Shown: one piece after another, positions 57,429-64,000 of the stretch
Layout of the letters: each line of letters opens with the position of its first letter
How positions within the stretch are numbered: position 1 is the stretch's first letter
DNA from: Cohnella sp. SGD-V74
GTDB lineage: Bacteria; Bacillota; Bacilli; Paenibacillales; Paenibacillaceae
NCBI RefSeq assembly: GCF_003001675.1
Contig: NZ_PVYW01000025.1
Span: 80,145 to 144,144 of the forward strand
Direction: 5' to 3'
DNA length: 64,000 nt
Notes under the pieces: generated by a model
Database searches by the model: none
What the model was told of the DNA's origin: nothing
The model's input: only the letters and a program-made list of their open reading frames with translations
Translations under genes and position numbers: made by a program

Positions 57429-59023
57429 TCCTTGCGCTTCCTTTCCGGAAGTGAAGTATGCTTGTAGGTTTCTGGGGATATGCCGTGATGCTTCTTGAAT
57501 ACCCGGCAAAAATATTTCGTATCCTGGTAGCCGCATTCCGTGGAAATTTCGTAGATTCTGAGCCGATTCTCCGCGAGCAGCTCCTTGGCGCGCCTCATCC
57601 TGACAGCCGTGACATGCTCGGAGAACGTCCTTCCGGTCTTGCTTTTAATGAATGTGCTGAAATAAGACGGGTTAAAGAAAAAATGCGCCGCGGCCCGCTC
57701 CAACGTTAAATCCTCTTTGACATGGTCTTGTATCCACCTCAAGCAATTCGCGACGATAATTTCGTTCTTGTCCTGCTGAACCTGAATCAGAGCGGCGTGT
57801 ACTTCTCGCAGGCTCGCTTCCAACTGCTCCAACAGCTCGCTGTAGGAACGGCATTCCTGAACAAGCGTTGCCGCGGTTTGCGTAAGCAGACTGCCAACCT
57901 GCCGATCCACGAGATCGTGTATTCTGCTTTTTATTTTCATGAGTAGCAGGGAGGCGTGCTCCTTCACCAGCGCCGGTGTCGCATAACCGGAATCCGACAG
58001 CTGTTCGAAGGCGGCTTTGCACTGATCGATTGCACGCTCAACCTCGTTGCCCAGCAGCGCTTCGAATAGTCTTTCCGAATCGATCGGAACGGGGTGGCCG
58101 GGAGAAGCTCGGGACTCCTCATAGAGAAACAGACCTTCCCAGCAATCGAAGAAATGTTGTTCATTGGCTGTCTGAGCCGCTCGGTAAGCTTGAGGCCCGT
58201 CCTTGGACAGTGACTGGCAATAAGGCCCTATACCGTGCGTGAGCTTCCCCGCCGCCAACAATTCCATCGCGAGGGACCGGGAGATCGAGCGAATTTGCTG
58301 CTCCAGGTCCGGAGTGAGCGGAGACGTGCATACGATCGTTACCGCCAGATAACTTCTCTCCTGAAGCCCGTTGTGGAGAATCGTGATCGCTTTCCCCAGC
58401 TTCGACCAGCTCTGCTCCAAGCTCTGCAAATAGGCTGCGCCGCTTATTTTCTCCTCGTCCGACCTGCCGCATCTCAGCTCGGAATAGATGACGGTGCCGC
58501 CGCCCTGCAGCCAATCCATCTTGTCCATCTCTTCTTGCTCGGATGGCGTCAAGCTCTCGTTCAGCCAGGAAAGATACAGTCGGCTGCGATAAGCGGAGGA
58601 AGCGACAGTCAGTCGATTTTTCATATCTTCCGTTTCCTTGCGTTGGAGCGACTCGGCATCCAGTTGGAGTTCGATGCGGTCCAGCAAATGTTTGACGTTC
58701 TCCACTTCCACCGGCTTCAACAAATAGTCGTAGGCCCCATGACGGACCGCCATCTGCGCGTACTCAAACAGATTATACGCGGAGATCATGACAACCTTCG
58801 TCTCTATTCCCTCATCTTTCAGCTTCTCCAGGAAAGCCAGCCCGTCCATTCGGGGCATCCGGATATCCGTCAATATCGCTTCCGGACAGTCCAACCTCAC
58901 TTGCTCCAACGCAGCTTCCCCGTCCTTGGCGGCTGTTACTTGAGCGTTCGGCCGCAGTTGGCGAATCAAGCTCATCATCCCTCTAAGGTGTCTCGGCTCG
59001 TCATCCACTACCAGTATCTTCAA
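57425..59023 (-). CDS. YesN-type AraC response regulator
   Basis: A 532-residue regulator: an N-terminal receiver (LKILVVDDEPRHLRGMMSLI, phosphoacceptor Asp in AILTDIRMPRMDG, Lys in DYLLKPVE), a middle helical region, and a C-terminal AraC DNA-binding domain (LTLERAAAHFFFNPSYFSTF, then IYEISTECGYQDTKYFCRVF). It activates the sugar transporter genes when the kinase is stimulated. The start is TTG 59023 with GGGGGAG five bases before it; ATG 59050 lacks a site. Confidence 0.9.
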   Translation of the reverse strand: MKILVVDDEPRHLRGMMSLIRQLRPNAQVTAAKDGEAALEQVRLDCPEAILTDIRMPRMDGLAFLEKLKDEGIETKVVMISAYNLFEYAQMAVRHGAYDYLLKPVEVENVKHLLDRIELQLDAESLQRKETEDMKNRLTVASSAYRSRLYLSWLNESLTPSEQEEMDKMDWLQGGGTVIYSELRCGRSDEEKISGAAYLQSLEQSWSKLGKAITILHNGLQERSYLAVTIVCTSPLTPDLEQQIRSISRSLAMELLAAGKLTHGIGPYCQSLSKDGPQAYRAAQTANEQHFFDCWEGLFLYEESRASPGHPVPIDSERLFEALLGNEVERAIDQCKAAFEQLSDSGYATPALVKEHASLLLMKIKSRIHDLVDRQVGSLLTQTAATLVQECRSYSELLEQLEASLREVHAALIQVQQDKNEIIVANCLRWIQDHVKEDLTLERAAAHFFFNPSYFSTFIKSKTGRTFSEHVTAVRMRRAKELLAENRLRIYEISTECGYQDTKYFCRVFKKHHGISPETYKHTSLPERKRKE

Positions 59024-59062
59024 GTTCTCCCCCCGTTCGCTTCTTTGCATTGCCGCTTAGCG

Positions 59063-59091
59063 AAAAAAAGCGCCTTCACGTGAGCAGGCGC
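59063..59091 (-). terminator. intrinsic terminator inside the leader of the YesN-type gene
   Basis: Minus strand GCGCCT-(10 bases)-AGGCGC followed by seven T residues, just before the regulator start and after a TATAAT box at 59193-59198. Either it ends upstream transcripts or it attenuates the regulator operon. Confidence 0.65.
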
Positions 59092-59192
59092 GTACATCCA
59101 TTCCATATGATAACTCTGCAGCCTAAGCGAATAATCCGGTGCAACTCCATCACGCCGAAGCCGGTCGCAGAGCGGGATTTCCCTTGCCTTCC

Positions 59193-59198
59193 ATTATA
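59193..59198 (-). promoter_or_regulatory. -10 box upstream of the YesN-type gene
   Basis: A perfect TATAAT on the minus strand, about 145 bases before the regulator start, with the terminator-like hairpin 59063-59091 between. The -35 region is weak (TGTTAA at 17 bases). Confidence 0.4.
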
Positions 59199-59265
59199 TA
59201 TGCAGCTCTCTTGCATTAACAGGTCATTCGTTTTGGAAAGGTGGACTTATTTTAGGTAAATAGAG

Positions 59266-59317
59266 CGTGAAGACGGCCGGGTCCATGCAATTGTGCATGA
59301 ACCCGGCCGTCTTCACG
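59266..59317 (-). terminator. hairpin after the TetR gene
   Basis: A perfect 17-bp stem CGTGAAGACGGCCGGGT with its complement and an inner palindrome around CAATTG. The T-run behind it on the minus strand is weak (CTCTATTT), but it is the only candidate for the end of the RND/TetR operon. Confidence 0.6.
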
Positions 59318-59321
59318 TTCT

Positions 59322-60224
59322 CTAAGCGTTCGCTCCGCCAATCAAGCTCTCCAGCCGGCTGATCGTCTCCTCCAGATCGCGCGGCACATGCTCTTTCAGC
59401 AGAGCGATCATCCCTCTTACCAGCAAACGATGACCCGTCGCCGGCTTCTCGACGATCTCCTTCAGCAGAGCCAGCGCGTCGAGCAGGTCGCGCTGTACGT
59501 CCTCCCCGCGTTCGGAGGCGGTTGCGACGATTTTCCCTTCTATCTTGGCCAGCAATTGCAGCTCCTCGGTCACAACCTCTTCCGTTAAACCGGCCATGGT
59601 ACGGAGCTTGACAAGATCCATCGGCGGCAGCATCGGCAGCTCTCCGGAACGAAGCAAGCCGTTCATCAGATCGTCCAGCCTCCGCAAGATATAATGACTT
59701 AGCTGTCGTCCGTCGAACACCAGTTCCTCGAAGAGCAACGCCTCGAAATACTGCGACCACACCCCCGACACCAGCGCGGACCCGTCCGCCGAATAAGGAG
59801 CGGCCGACTCCCCGTAGATCGCCATCAGATGGGAGATATGCATTAGCTGCGATCTCGCGCGAAGCCGCATGATCATCGTCTGAATTTGCGGATGCAGGCC
59901 GGTAAAAGGTTCCTTGATCAGCATTTTCATAAAATCCAGATGCTCATGAATGAATCGGTACTGGCGTTCAAGCTGAACGGCGAACTTCTCCCGGGGAGGG
60001 AGAAGCGTCTCCCCGGGCTGTTCTTTAATTTGCGCAAACAGCATCTCTCCGTAATACTCGATCACCGAGATGAGCAAATCGTCCTTGGATTTGAAGTAGA
60101 AGTAGATGGAACCTTTGGCCATGCCCAGCTCGTCGACGATCTCCTGTATCGATGTCGCGTTGAAGCCTTTGCGAGCGAAGCAGCGAATCGCCGCCTCGAG
60201 AATCAGCTTCTTCTTATCCTGCAT
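59322..60224 (-). CDS. TetR-family repressor of the RND pump
   Basis: A 300-residue regulator with the TetR helix-turn-helix at the start (LILEAAIRCFARKGFNATSI, then EIVDELGMAKGSIYFYFKSK). The C-terminal ligand domain is long (about 240 residues, mostly helical; KDDLLISVIEYYGEMLFAQI follows the DNA domain). It lies 36 bases behind the RND gene in the same operon. Two palindromes in the RND promoter are its probable binding sites, so it would repress its own operon. Confidence 0.9.
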   Translation of the reverse strand: MQDKKKLILEAAIRCFARKGFNATSIQEIVDELGMAKGSIYFYFKSKDDLLISVIEYYGEMLFAQIKEQPGETLLPPREKFAVQLERQYRFIHEHLDFMKMLIKEPFTGLHPQIQTMIMRLRARSQLMHISHLMAIYGESAAPYSADGSALVSGVWSQYFEALLFEELVFDGRQLSHYILRRLDDLMNGLLRSGELPMLPPMDLVKLRTMAGLTEEVVTEELQLLAKIEGKIVATASERGEDVQRDLLDALALLKEIVEKPATGHRLLVRGMIALLKEHVPRDLEETISRLESLIGGANA

Positions 60225-60259
60225 GGCTGTCTACCCTTTCCTTCGACGGCAACTTCCCG

Positions 60260-63200
60260 TTAAGCATTCGCGCTTTTCGGTTTACGTCTCATTTTCATCA
60301 GCAATTCGTAAATAATCGGAACGATCAGGAGCGTCAGCAGCGTGGAGCTGATCAGACCTCCGATAACCGTTACGCCGAGTCCTTTGGAAATAATGCCTGC
60401 GCTCTCGAATCCGAACGCCAGCGGCAGCAGAGCGCCGATCGTGGCCAGCGCGGTCATCAGAATCGGACGAAGACGGGTACCGCCCGCTTCGAGCAGCGCT
60501 TCGCGAGTGGACAGGCCGTCGCGCTCCTTGTGAATGACGCGGTCGATGAGTACGATCGCGTTGGTAACGACGATCCCGATCAGCATAAGCGCGCCCATCA
60601 GAGCCGAAACGCTGAGCGTCTCGCCGGTCAAGTACAGAGCCACCAATCCGCCGATAATCGCGAACGGCAGAGAGAACATGATCGCGAACGGAGCGAGACC
60701 GCCGCCGAACGTAAGCACGAGCGCCAAGTATACGATGGCGATGGCCGCCAGCATAGCCAGGCCAAGCTGCGTAAACGTCTCGTTGATCTGCTCGGTTACG
60801 CCGCCGAATTCCACGTCGACCCCGGACGGAAGCTGCAGCTCGTCAACCTTCGCCTGCAGATCGCTCGATACTTTGGCCACGTCCGACTTCGTGATGTTGC
60901 CGGTCACGTTAACGACCATTTTTCCATTTTGTCTGGCAATCGAGTTCGGCGACGTTCCTTCTTCGACCGTAGCTACTTCCCCGATCGACACTTCGATTCC
61001 GAGCGGCGAGCGCAGCTTTTTGGCCAGAATGTCGTCCACGCTCTTGTATTCCGCTTGCTCGACCGCGACGTACACGTTGTAACGCTTGCCGTCTTCCTCG
61101 ATCTGGGTCAGCACCGGACGAATGCGCTGAGGGCTAAGCTCCATCGCGATCTGACCGGCTACGAGCCCGTACTGGCTCAGCTTCTCCTGATCGGCAACGA
61201 ACGTGTATTGCTCGTAAGTCTTGGACAGGCTTGTTTTGACTTTCTCGAACGAATCGTCGGCATTCATCAGATCGGCGATCTGATTAGCGACCGGAGCGAT
61301 CTGGTCGAGCGATTCGCCGAAGACGCTCAGGCTGAACTGGCTTCCGCCGAGTCCGCCGGTCTGGTCCATCTCGGCCCATTCTCCCGTCGGAACGGCTTTG
61401 CGCAGTTCTTCGATGAGAGCCGTCTTCTTGTCCGCGAAATCCTTCGTCTCGCTGTCATATTGCAGATAGAACAATCCGGACTTGGACGGCCCCGGCTGCA
61501 GCGGATTTTCGCCGCCGACGGAGTATTGTACGCTTGTGATGTCCGATTGATCCATAATGATTTTCTCGGCGATGAGCGCCTTCTGCTCTACGTCTTCGAT
61601 GCGATCGCCCGGATCCGGGCTGTACGTCACCATCGCGTATTTATCTTCTTGCTCCGGCAAGAAGCTCGCGCCGATCAGAGGAATAAGGAACAAGCTTCCG
61701 ACCAGCAGCGCGAACGAGACGACCAGCGTAATGATTTTGTGGTTCAACGCGGCGGTCAAGATGCGGCGATAGCCTTGGGCCATCTTCCCGTTGTTCTCTT
61801 CGTGGTCGTGACCTTTGCCTTCTTTCACGCCGTTCTTGAACATCTGGTGGGCCAACATCGGCACTACCGTAACCGCCACGAGCAAGGACGCCAGCAGCGC
61901 GAATACGATCGTCAGAGCGAACGGCAGGAAGATTTGGCCTACCATGCCGCTGACGAGACCGAGCGGCAAGAATACGGCGATCGTAACGATCGTCGAGGAC
62001 ATGATCGGAAGGAACATCTCTCTCGTCGATTCCTTGATCAGCTCGGCGCCCTTGAGCTTCTCGCCTTTGAGCGACATCCGTCGATAGATGTTCTCGATGA
62101 CGACGATCGAGTCGTCGACCACCCGGCCGATCGCGACGGTCATCGCTCCGAGCGTCATAATGTTCAACGTAATGTCGAACTGCTTCAGGAACAGCACCGC
62201 GATAATGAGCGACAGCGGAATCGAGACGATCGAGATCAGCGTCGTGCGGATGTTTCTCAAGAACAGCAAAATGACGATTACCGCGAACAGCGCTCCGAAC
62301 AAAGCTTTGCTGAGCATCGTTTCGACGGATTCCTCGATCGGTTTGCCTTGATCCAGCATCACGTCGAGCTTAAGATCCGTGAATTTCTCCTTCAGCTTGT
62401 CGGCTTCCGCTTTGACTCCATTCACCACTTCGACCGTGTTGGCGTCGTTCGCCTTGACGATCTGGATACCGATAGACTCCGCGCCGTTCGTGCGCGAGAT
62501 GGATTCGGCTTTGCCTACGGTCTCGATGTCGGCCACATCTCCGAGCAGTACGGTCGGAAGACCGATGTTCGGCATCGGGGCGTTGTCGATCGCCTCGTCC
62601 GTTGCCGGAGGCGCGCCGGCATCCGGCAAACCTGCAGCTCCGCCAGGCCCGGCTTGTCCGGCTCCGGCCCCTGCTCCCGCACCGGCAGGAACGACCGGGA
62701 TGGCGACGTTCTTCAGGTCGTCGATCGTCGTAATTCTGCCGTCGACGACTACCGTCTTCTGCGTCTGGTCGAATTGGAACAGTCCCAGCGGAGCTTTCAG
62801 CGCCGAACCTTGGACGATCCCCTTGATCGTATCTTCATTCAAGCCCAGTTCGGCGAGCTTCGCCTGATTAAACTTCAGCGTTACTTCCTGTACGTACTGG
62901 CCGGCGATTTGCACGGATGCGACTCCCGACACGCCTTCCAGCGCGGGCTGGACTTCTTCCGTGACGACTCTCGTCAGCTCTTCCAGGTTCCCGTGGCCGG
63001 ATGCGCTCAAGGAGATGACCGGGAACGAGTTGAACGAAAACTTGGAAATGCTCGGCGCCTGCACTCCCTCGGGCAGCTTGACGTCCGAGGCCGCTTCCCT
63101 GAGCTGCGCAACGGCCTGGTCCATATCTTGGCCGAAGTCGTATTCGATGAAGATCGACGACACGTTCTCCATCGAAGTCGAGGTTATATTTTTGACGCCT

Positions 63201-63427
63201 TCCGTATTTTTGAGTCTTTTTTCGAGCGGCTCCGTAATATCTTGTACGACCGTATCCGGCGCTGCACCCGGAGCTACCGTCGTGACGCTAAGGAACGGGA
63301 AGCTCAGGTTGGGCAAACTTTCCTGCTTCATGGTCATACCGGAATACAAACCCGCGACGACCACGATAATCGTGATCATCCATAACGCGAATTTGTTCTT
63401 AAGCGAAAATCCGATAACACTCTTCAT
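60260..63427 (-). CDS. RND efflux pump of the SwrC/AcrB type
   Basis: A 1055-residue resistance-nodulation-division transporter with 12 membrane segments. There is one N-terminal segment (FALWMITIIVVVAGLYSGMT), a large extracytoplasmic loop, six segments, a second loop and five more. Early motifs PNLSFPFLSVTTVAPGAAPD and VVQDITEPLEKRLKNTEGVK and the central VDDSIVVIENIYRRMSLKGE (proton relay aspartates in IGRVVDDSIV) are typical. A Gly/Ala/Pro-rich insertion (AGAGAGAGQAGPGGAAGLPD, from about residue 248) is unusual. In B. subtilis the relative SwrC exports surfactin and related compounds. The final stretch MRRKPKSANA is basic. Confidence 0.93.
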   Translation of the reverse strand: MKSVIGFSLKNKFALWMITIIVVVAGLYSGMTMKQESLPNLSFPFLSVTTVAPGAAPDTVVQDITEPLEKRLKNTEGVKNITSTSMENVSSIFIEYDFGQDMDQAVAQLREAASDVKLPEGVQAPSISKFSFNSFPVISLSASGHGNLEELTRVVTEEVQPALEGVSGVASVQIAGQYVQEVTLKFNQAKLAELGLNEDTIKGIVQGSALKAPLGLFQFDQTQKTVVVDGRITTIDDLKNVAIPVVPAGAGAGAGAGQAGPGGAAGLPDAGAPPATDEAIDNAPMPNIGLPTVLLGDVADIETVGKAESISRTNGAESIGIQIVKANDANTVEVVNGVKAEADKLKEKFTDLKLDVMLDQGKPIEESVETMLSKALFGALFAVIVILLFLRNIRTTLISIVSIPLSLIIAVLFLKQFDITLNIMTLGAMTVAIGRVVDDSIVVIENIYRRMSLKGEKLKGAELIKESTREMFLPIMSSTIVTIAVFLPLGLVSGMVGQIFLPFALTIVFALLASLLVAVTVVPMLAHQMFKNGVKEGKGHDHEENNGKMAQGYRRILTAALNHKIITLVVSFALLVGSLFLIPLIGASFLPEQEDKYAMVTYSPDPGDRIEDVEQKALIAEKIIMDQSDITSVQYSVGGENPLQPGPSKSGLFYLQYDSETKDFADKKTALIEELRKAVPTGEWAEMDQTGGLGGSQFSLSVFGESLDQIAPVANQIADLMNADDSFEKVKTSLSKTYEQYTFVADQEKLSQYGLVAGQIAMELSPQRIRPVLTQIEEDGKRYNVYVAVEQAEYKSVDDILAKKLRSPLGIEVSIGEVATVEEGTSPNSIARQNGKMVVNVTGNITKSDVAKVSSDLQAKVDELQLPSGVDVEFGGVTEQINETFTQLGLAMLAAIAIVYLALVLTFGGGLAPFAIMFSLPFAIIGGLVALYLTGETLSVSALMGALMLIGIVVTNAIVLIDRVIHKERDGLSTREALLEAGGTRLRPILMTALATIGALLPLAFGFESAGIISKGLGVTVIGGLISSTLLTLLIVPIIYELLMKMRRKPKSANA

Positions 63428-63460
63428 TGTCCTCTTCCTCCTCCAATCTCTCTGACCAAA

Positions 63461-63489
63461 ATATTATCGAACGATCGGTCAAAAGTCAA
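63461..63489 (-). promoter_or_regulatory. RND operon promoter with operator in the spacer
   Basis: Minus strand TTGACT (63484-63489), 17 bases, TAATAT (63461-63466), about 35 bases before ATG 63427. The palindromic GACCGATCGTTCG fills the spacer. Confidence 0.85.
63469..63482 (-). promoter_or_regulatory. TetR operator copy 1
   Basis: The core TTGACCGATCGTTC is a near-palindrome around CGATCG. It sits in the -35/-10 spacer, so a bound repressor blocks transcription. Confidence 0.75.
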
Positions 63490-63530
63490 ATGGACATTAT
63501 GGCAATAATGCGTACGAACAATGAATTTTC

Positions 63531-63548
63531 AACCGAACGATCGGTCAA
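63531..63548 (-). promoter_or_regulatory. TetR operator copy 2
   Basis: TTTGACCGATCGTTCGGT matches copy 1 over the whole core and lies 62 bases upstream (about six helical turns). The two sites could bind dimers on the same face. Confidence 0.75.
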
Positions 63549-63670
63549 ATCGTTGGGCCGCCAGCTATTGAACAGCCGTTCGAAACTGGAGAACCGCCCG
63601 CTTCCTTCCGTAGTATCTCCCTTTTTCCAACATTTCGAATACGGGCGGGAGCTCAGACATTCGGGAAACG

Positions 63671-63870
63671 GGAGGATGGCAGGCGCTTAGCTTGTGGAGC
63701 GGTTCTATTGTGCTGGGAGCGGGAGATTGGCGGGCGGTTAGCTCGTGGGGCGGTTCTATTGCGTAGGGAGCGGGAGGTTCGCGGGCGTTTAGCTCGTGGG
63801 GCGGTTCTATTGCGTAGGGAGCGGGAGGTTCGCGGGCGTTTAGCTCGTGGGGCGGTTCTATTGCGTAGAA
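63671..63870. repeat. 51-bp tandem repeat, about four units
   Basis: The core GGCGGTTCTATTGCGTAG recurs every 51 bases (the unit start GCTCGTGGGG at 63741, 63792 and 63843, with a diverged copy at 63690). Fifty-one is a multiple of three, so every frame stays open, and a minus-strand frame would encode IEPPHELNAREPPAPYA repeats, but there is no binding site or start that supports a gene. The remaining bases to 64000 are AT-rich and show nothing I can support. Confidence 0.8.
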
Positions 63871-64000
63871 AATGCCCGGGAGGGCGCACATAAGCCCGCC
63901 AAGCGCACTAGCGTTGCATAAAACTTCACGCGAAAATAACTACAATTAGCTATATATGTAATAATATAAGTGTTTTTCATGGCGATTATATAAAAAATCC

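Noticed and set aside
60530..63385. A 951-codon open frame on the plus strand
   Set aside because: It is antisense to the RND pump gene and its translation is rich in Arg, Asp and Gln without any domain, a typical shadow of a GC-rich gene.
63565..63891. A gene for a protein with 17-residue PPHEL repeats
   Set aside because: All frames stay open because the repeat length is a multiple of three; no ribosome site and no conserved flanks.

Overview
The window looks like a chromosomal segment of a Gram-positive Bacillota of the Paenibacillaceae, most like Cohnella or Paenibacillus. The reasons are a moderately high GC content, many AGGAGG-type ribosome binding sites with frequent TTG and GTG starts, a T-box leader, YesM/YesN two-component systems beside sugar ABC transporters, B. 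subtilis-type LexA boxes, and PBSX-type tail genes. The family placement is an inference; I could not search a database.

Left part (1-22 kb). A cut membrane-anchored protein and a MITE-like repeat are followed by ilvA under an isoleucine-type T-box. A lipid glycosyltransferase/MFS/DedA group follows, resembling the ypfP-ltaA glycolipid module. A leftward operon (14.4 to 6.0 kb) encodes two sugar permeases, a solute-binding lipoprotein, a membrane-bound AraC regulator and a large glycoside hydrolase. Housekeeping and stress genes come next: an aromatic-acid-exporter-like protein, an AlkC/AlkD-type DNA repair protein, a diacylglycerol-kinase-like enzyme, an MHYT-like/PAS histidine kinase, MscL with a C-terminal zinc ribbon, a NUDIX hydrolase and a possible type-3 copper protein. 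The segment ends in a 12-copy, 50-bp tandem repeat.

Centre (22.7-39.7 kb). This is the most interesting region: a compact leftward contractile-tail locus of the PBSX (Xkd) type with no capsid, portal, terminase, integrase or replication genes. It holds endolysin, holin and XhlA (lysis); two fibre proteins with matching N-termini; baseplate genes (XkdU, T, S, R, Q, P); a very short tape measure; an XkdN chaperone with a perfect A-AAA-AAC frameshift site; tube (XkdM), sheath (XkdK), a possible tail-completion protein and a sigma-like activator. A divergent repressor and an ImmA/IrrE protease lie at the right end. Between repressor and activator are four 17-bp palindromic operators, one inside a TTGACA-N17-TATGAT promoter, and a LexA-like box; a second LexA-like box precedes the protease gene. 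I read it as a DNA-damage-inducible phage-tail-like bacteriocin (tailocin).

Right part (39.7-64 kb). A Ser/Pro-rich lipoprotein, two tRNA-Thr genes flanking a GH25 lysozyme, an HD-GYP protein, and a NarL-type response regulator with two tandem 655-residue histidine kinases, the second apparently degenerate. Then come a DUF3298 protein, a hairpin MITE, a phosphodiester glycosidase, an RpiR regulator, a mutarotase, a second sugar ABC transporter with its YesN/YesM-type system, and an RND efflux pump with a TetR repressor and two matching operators. A 51-bp tandem repeat and an AT-rich tail end the window.
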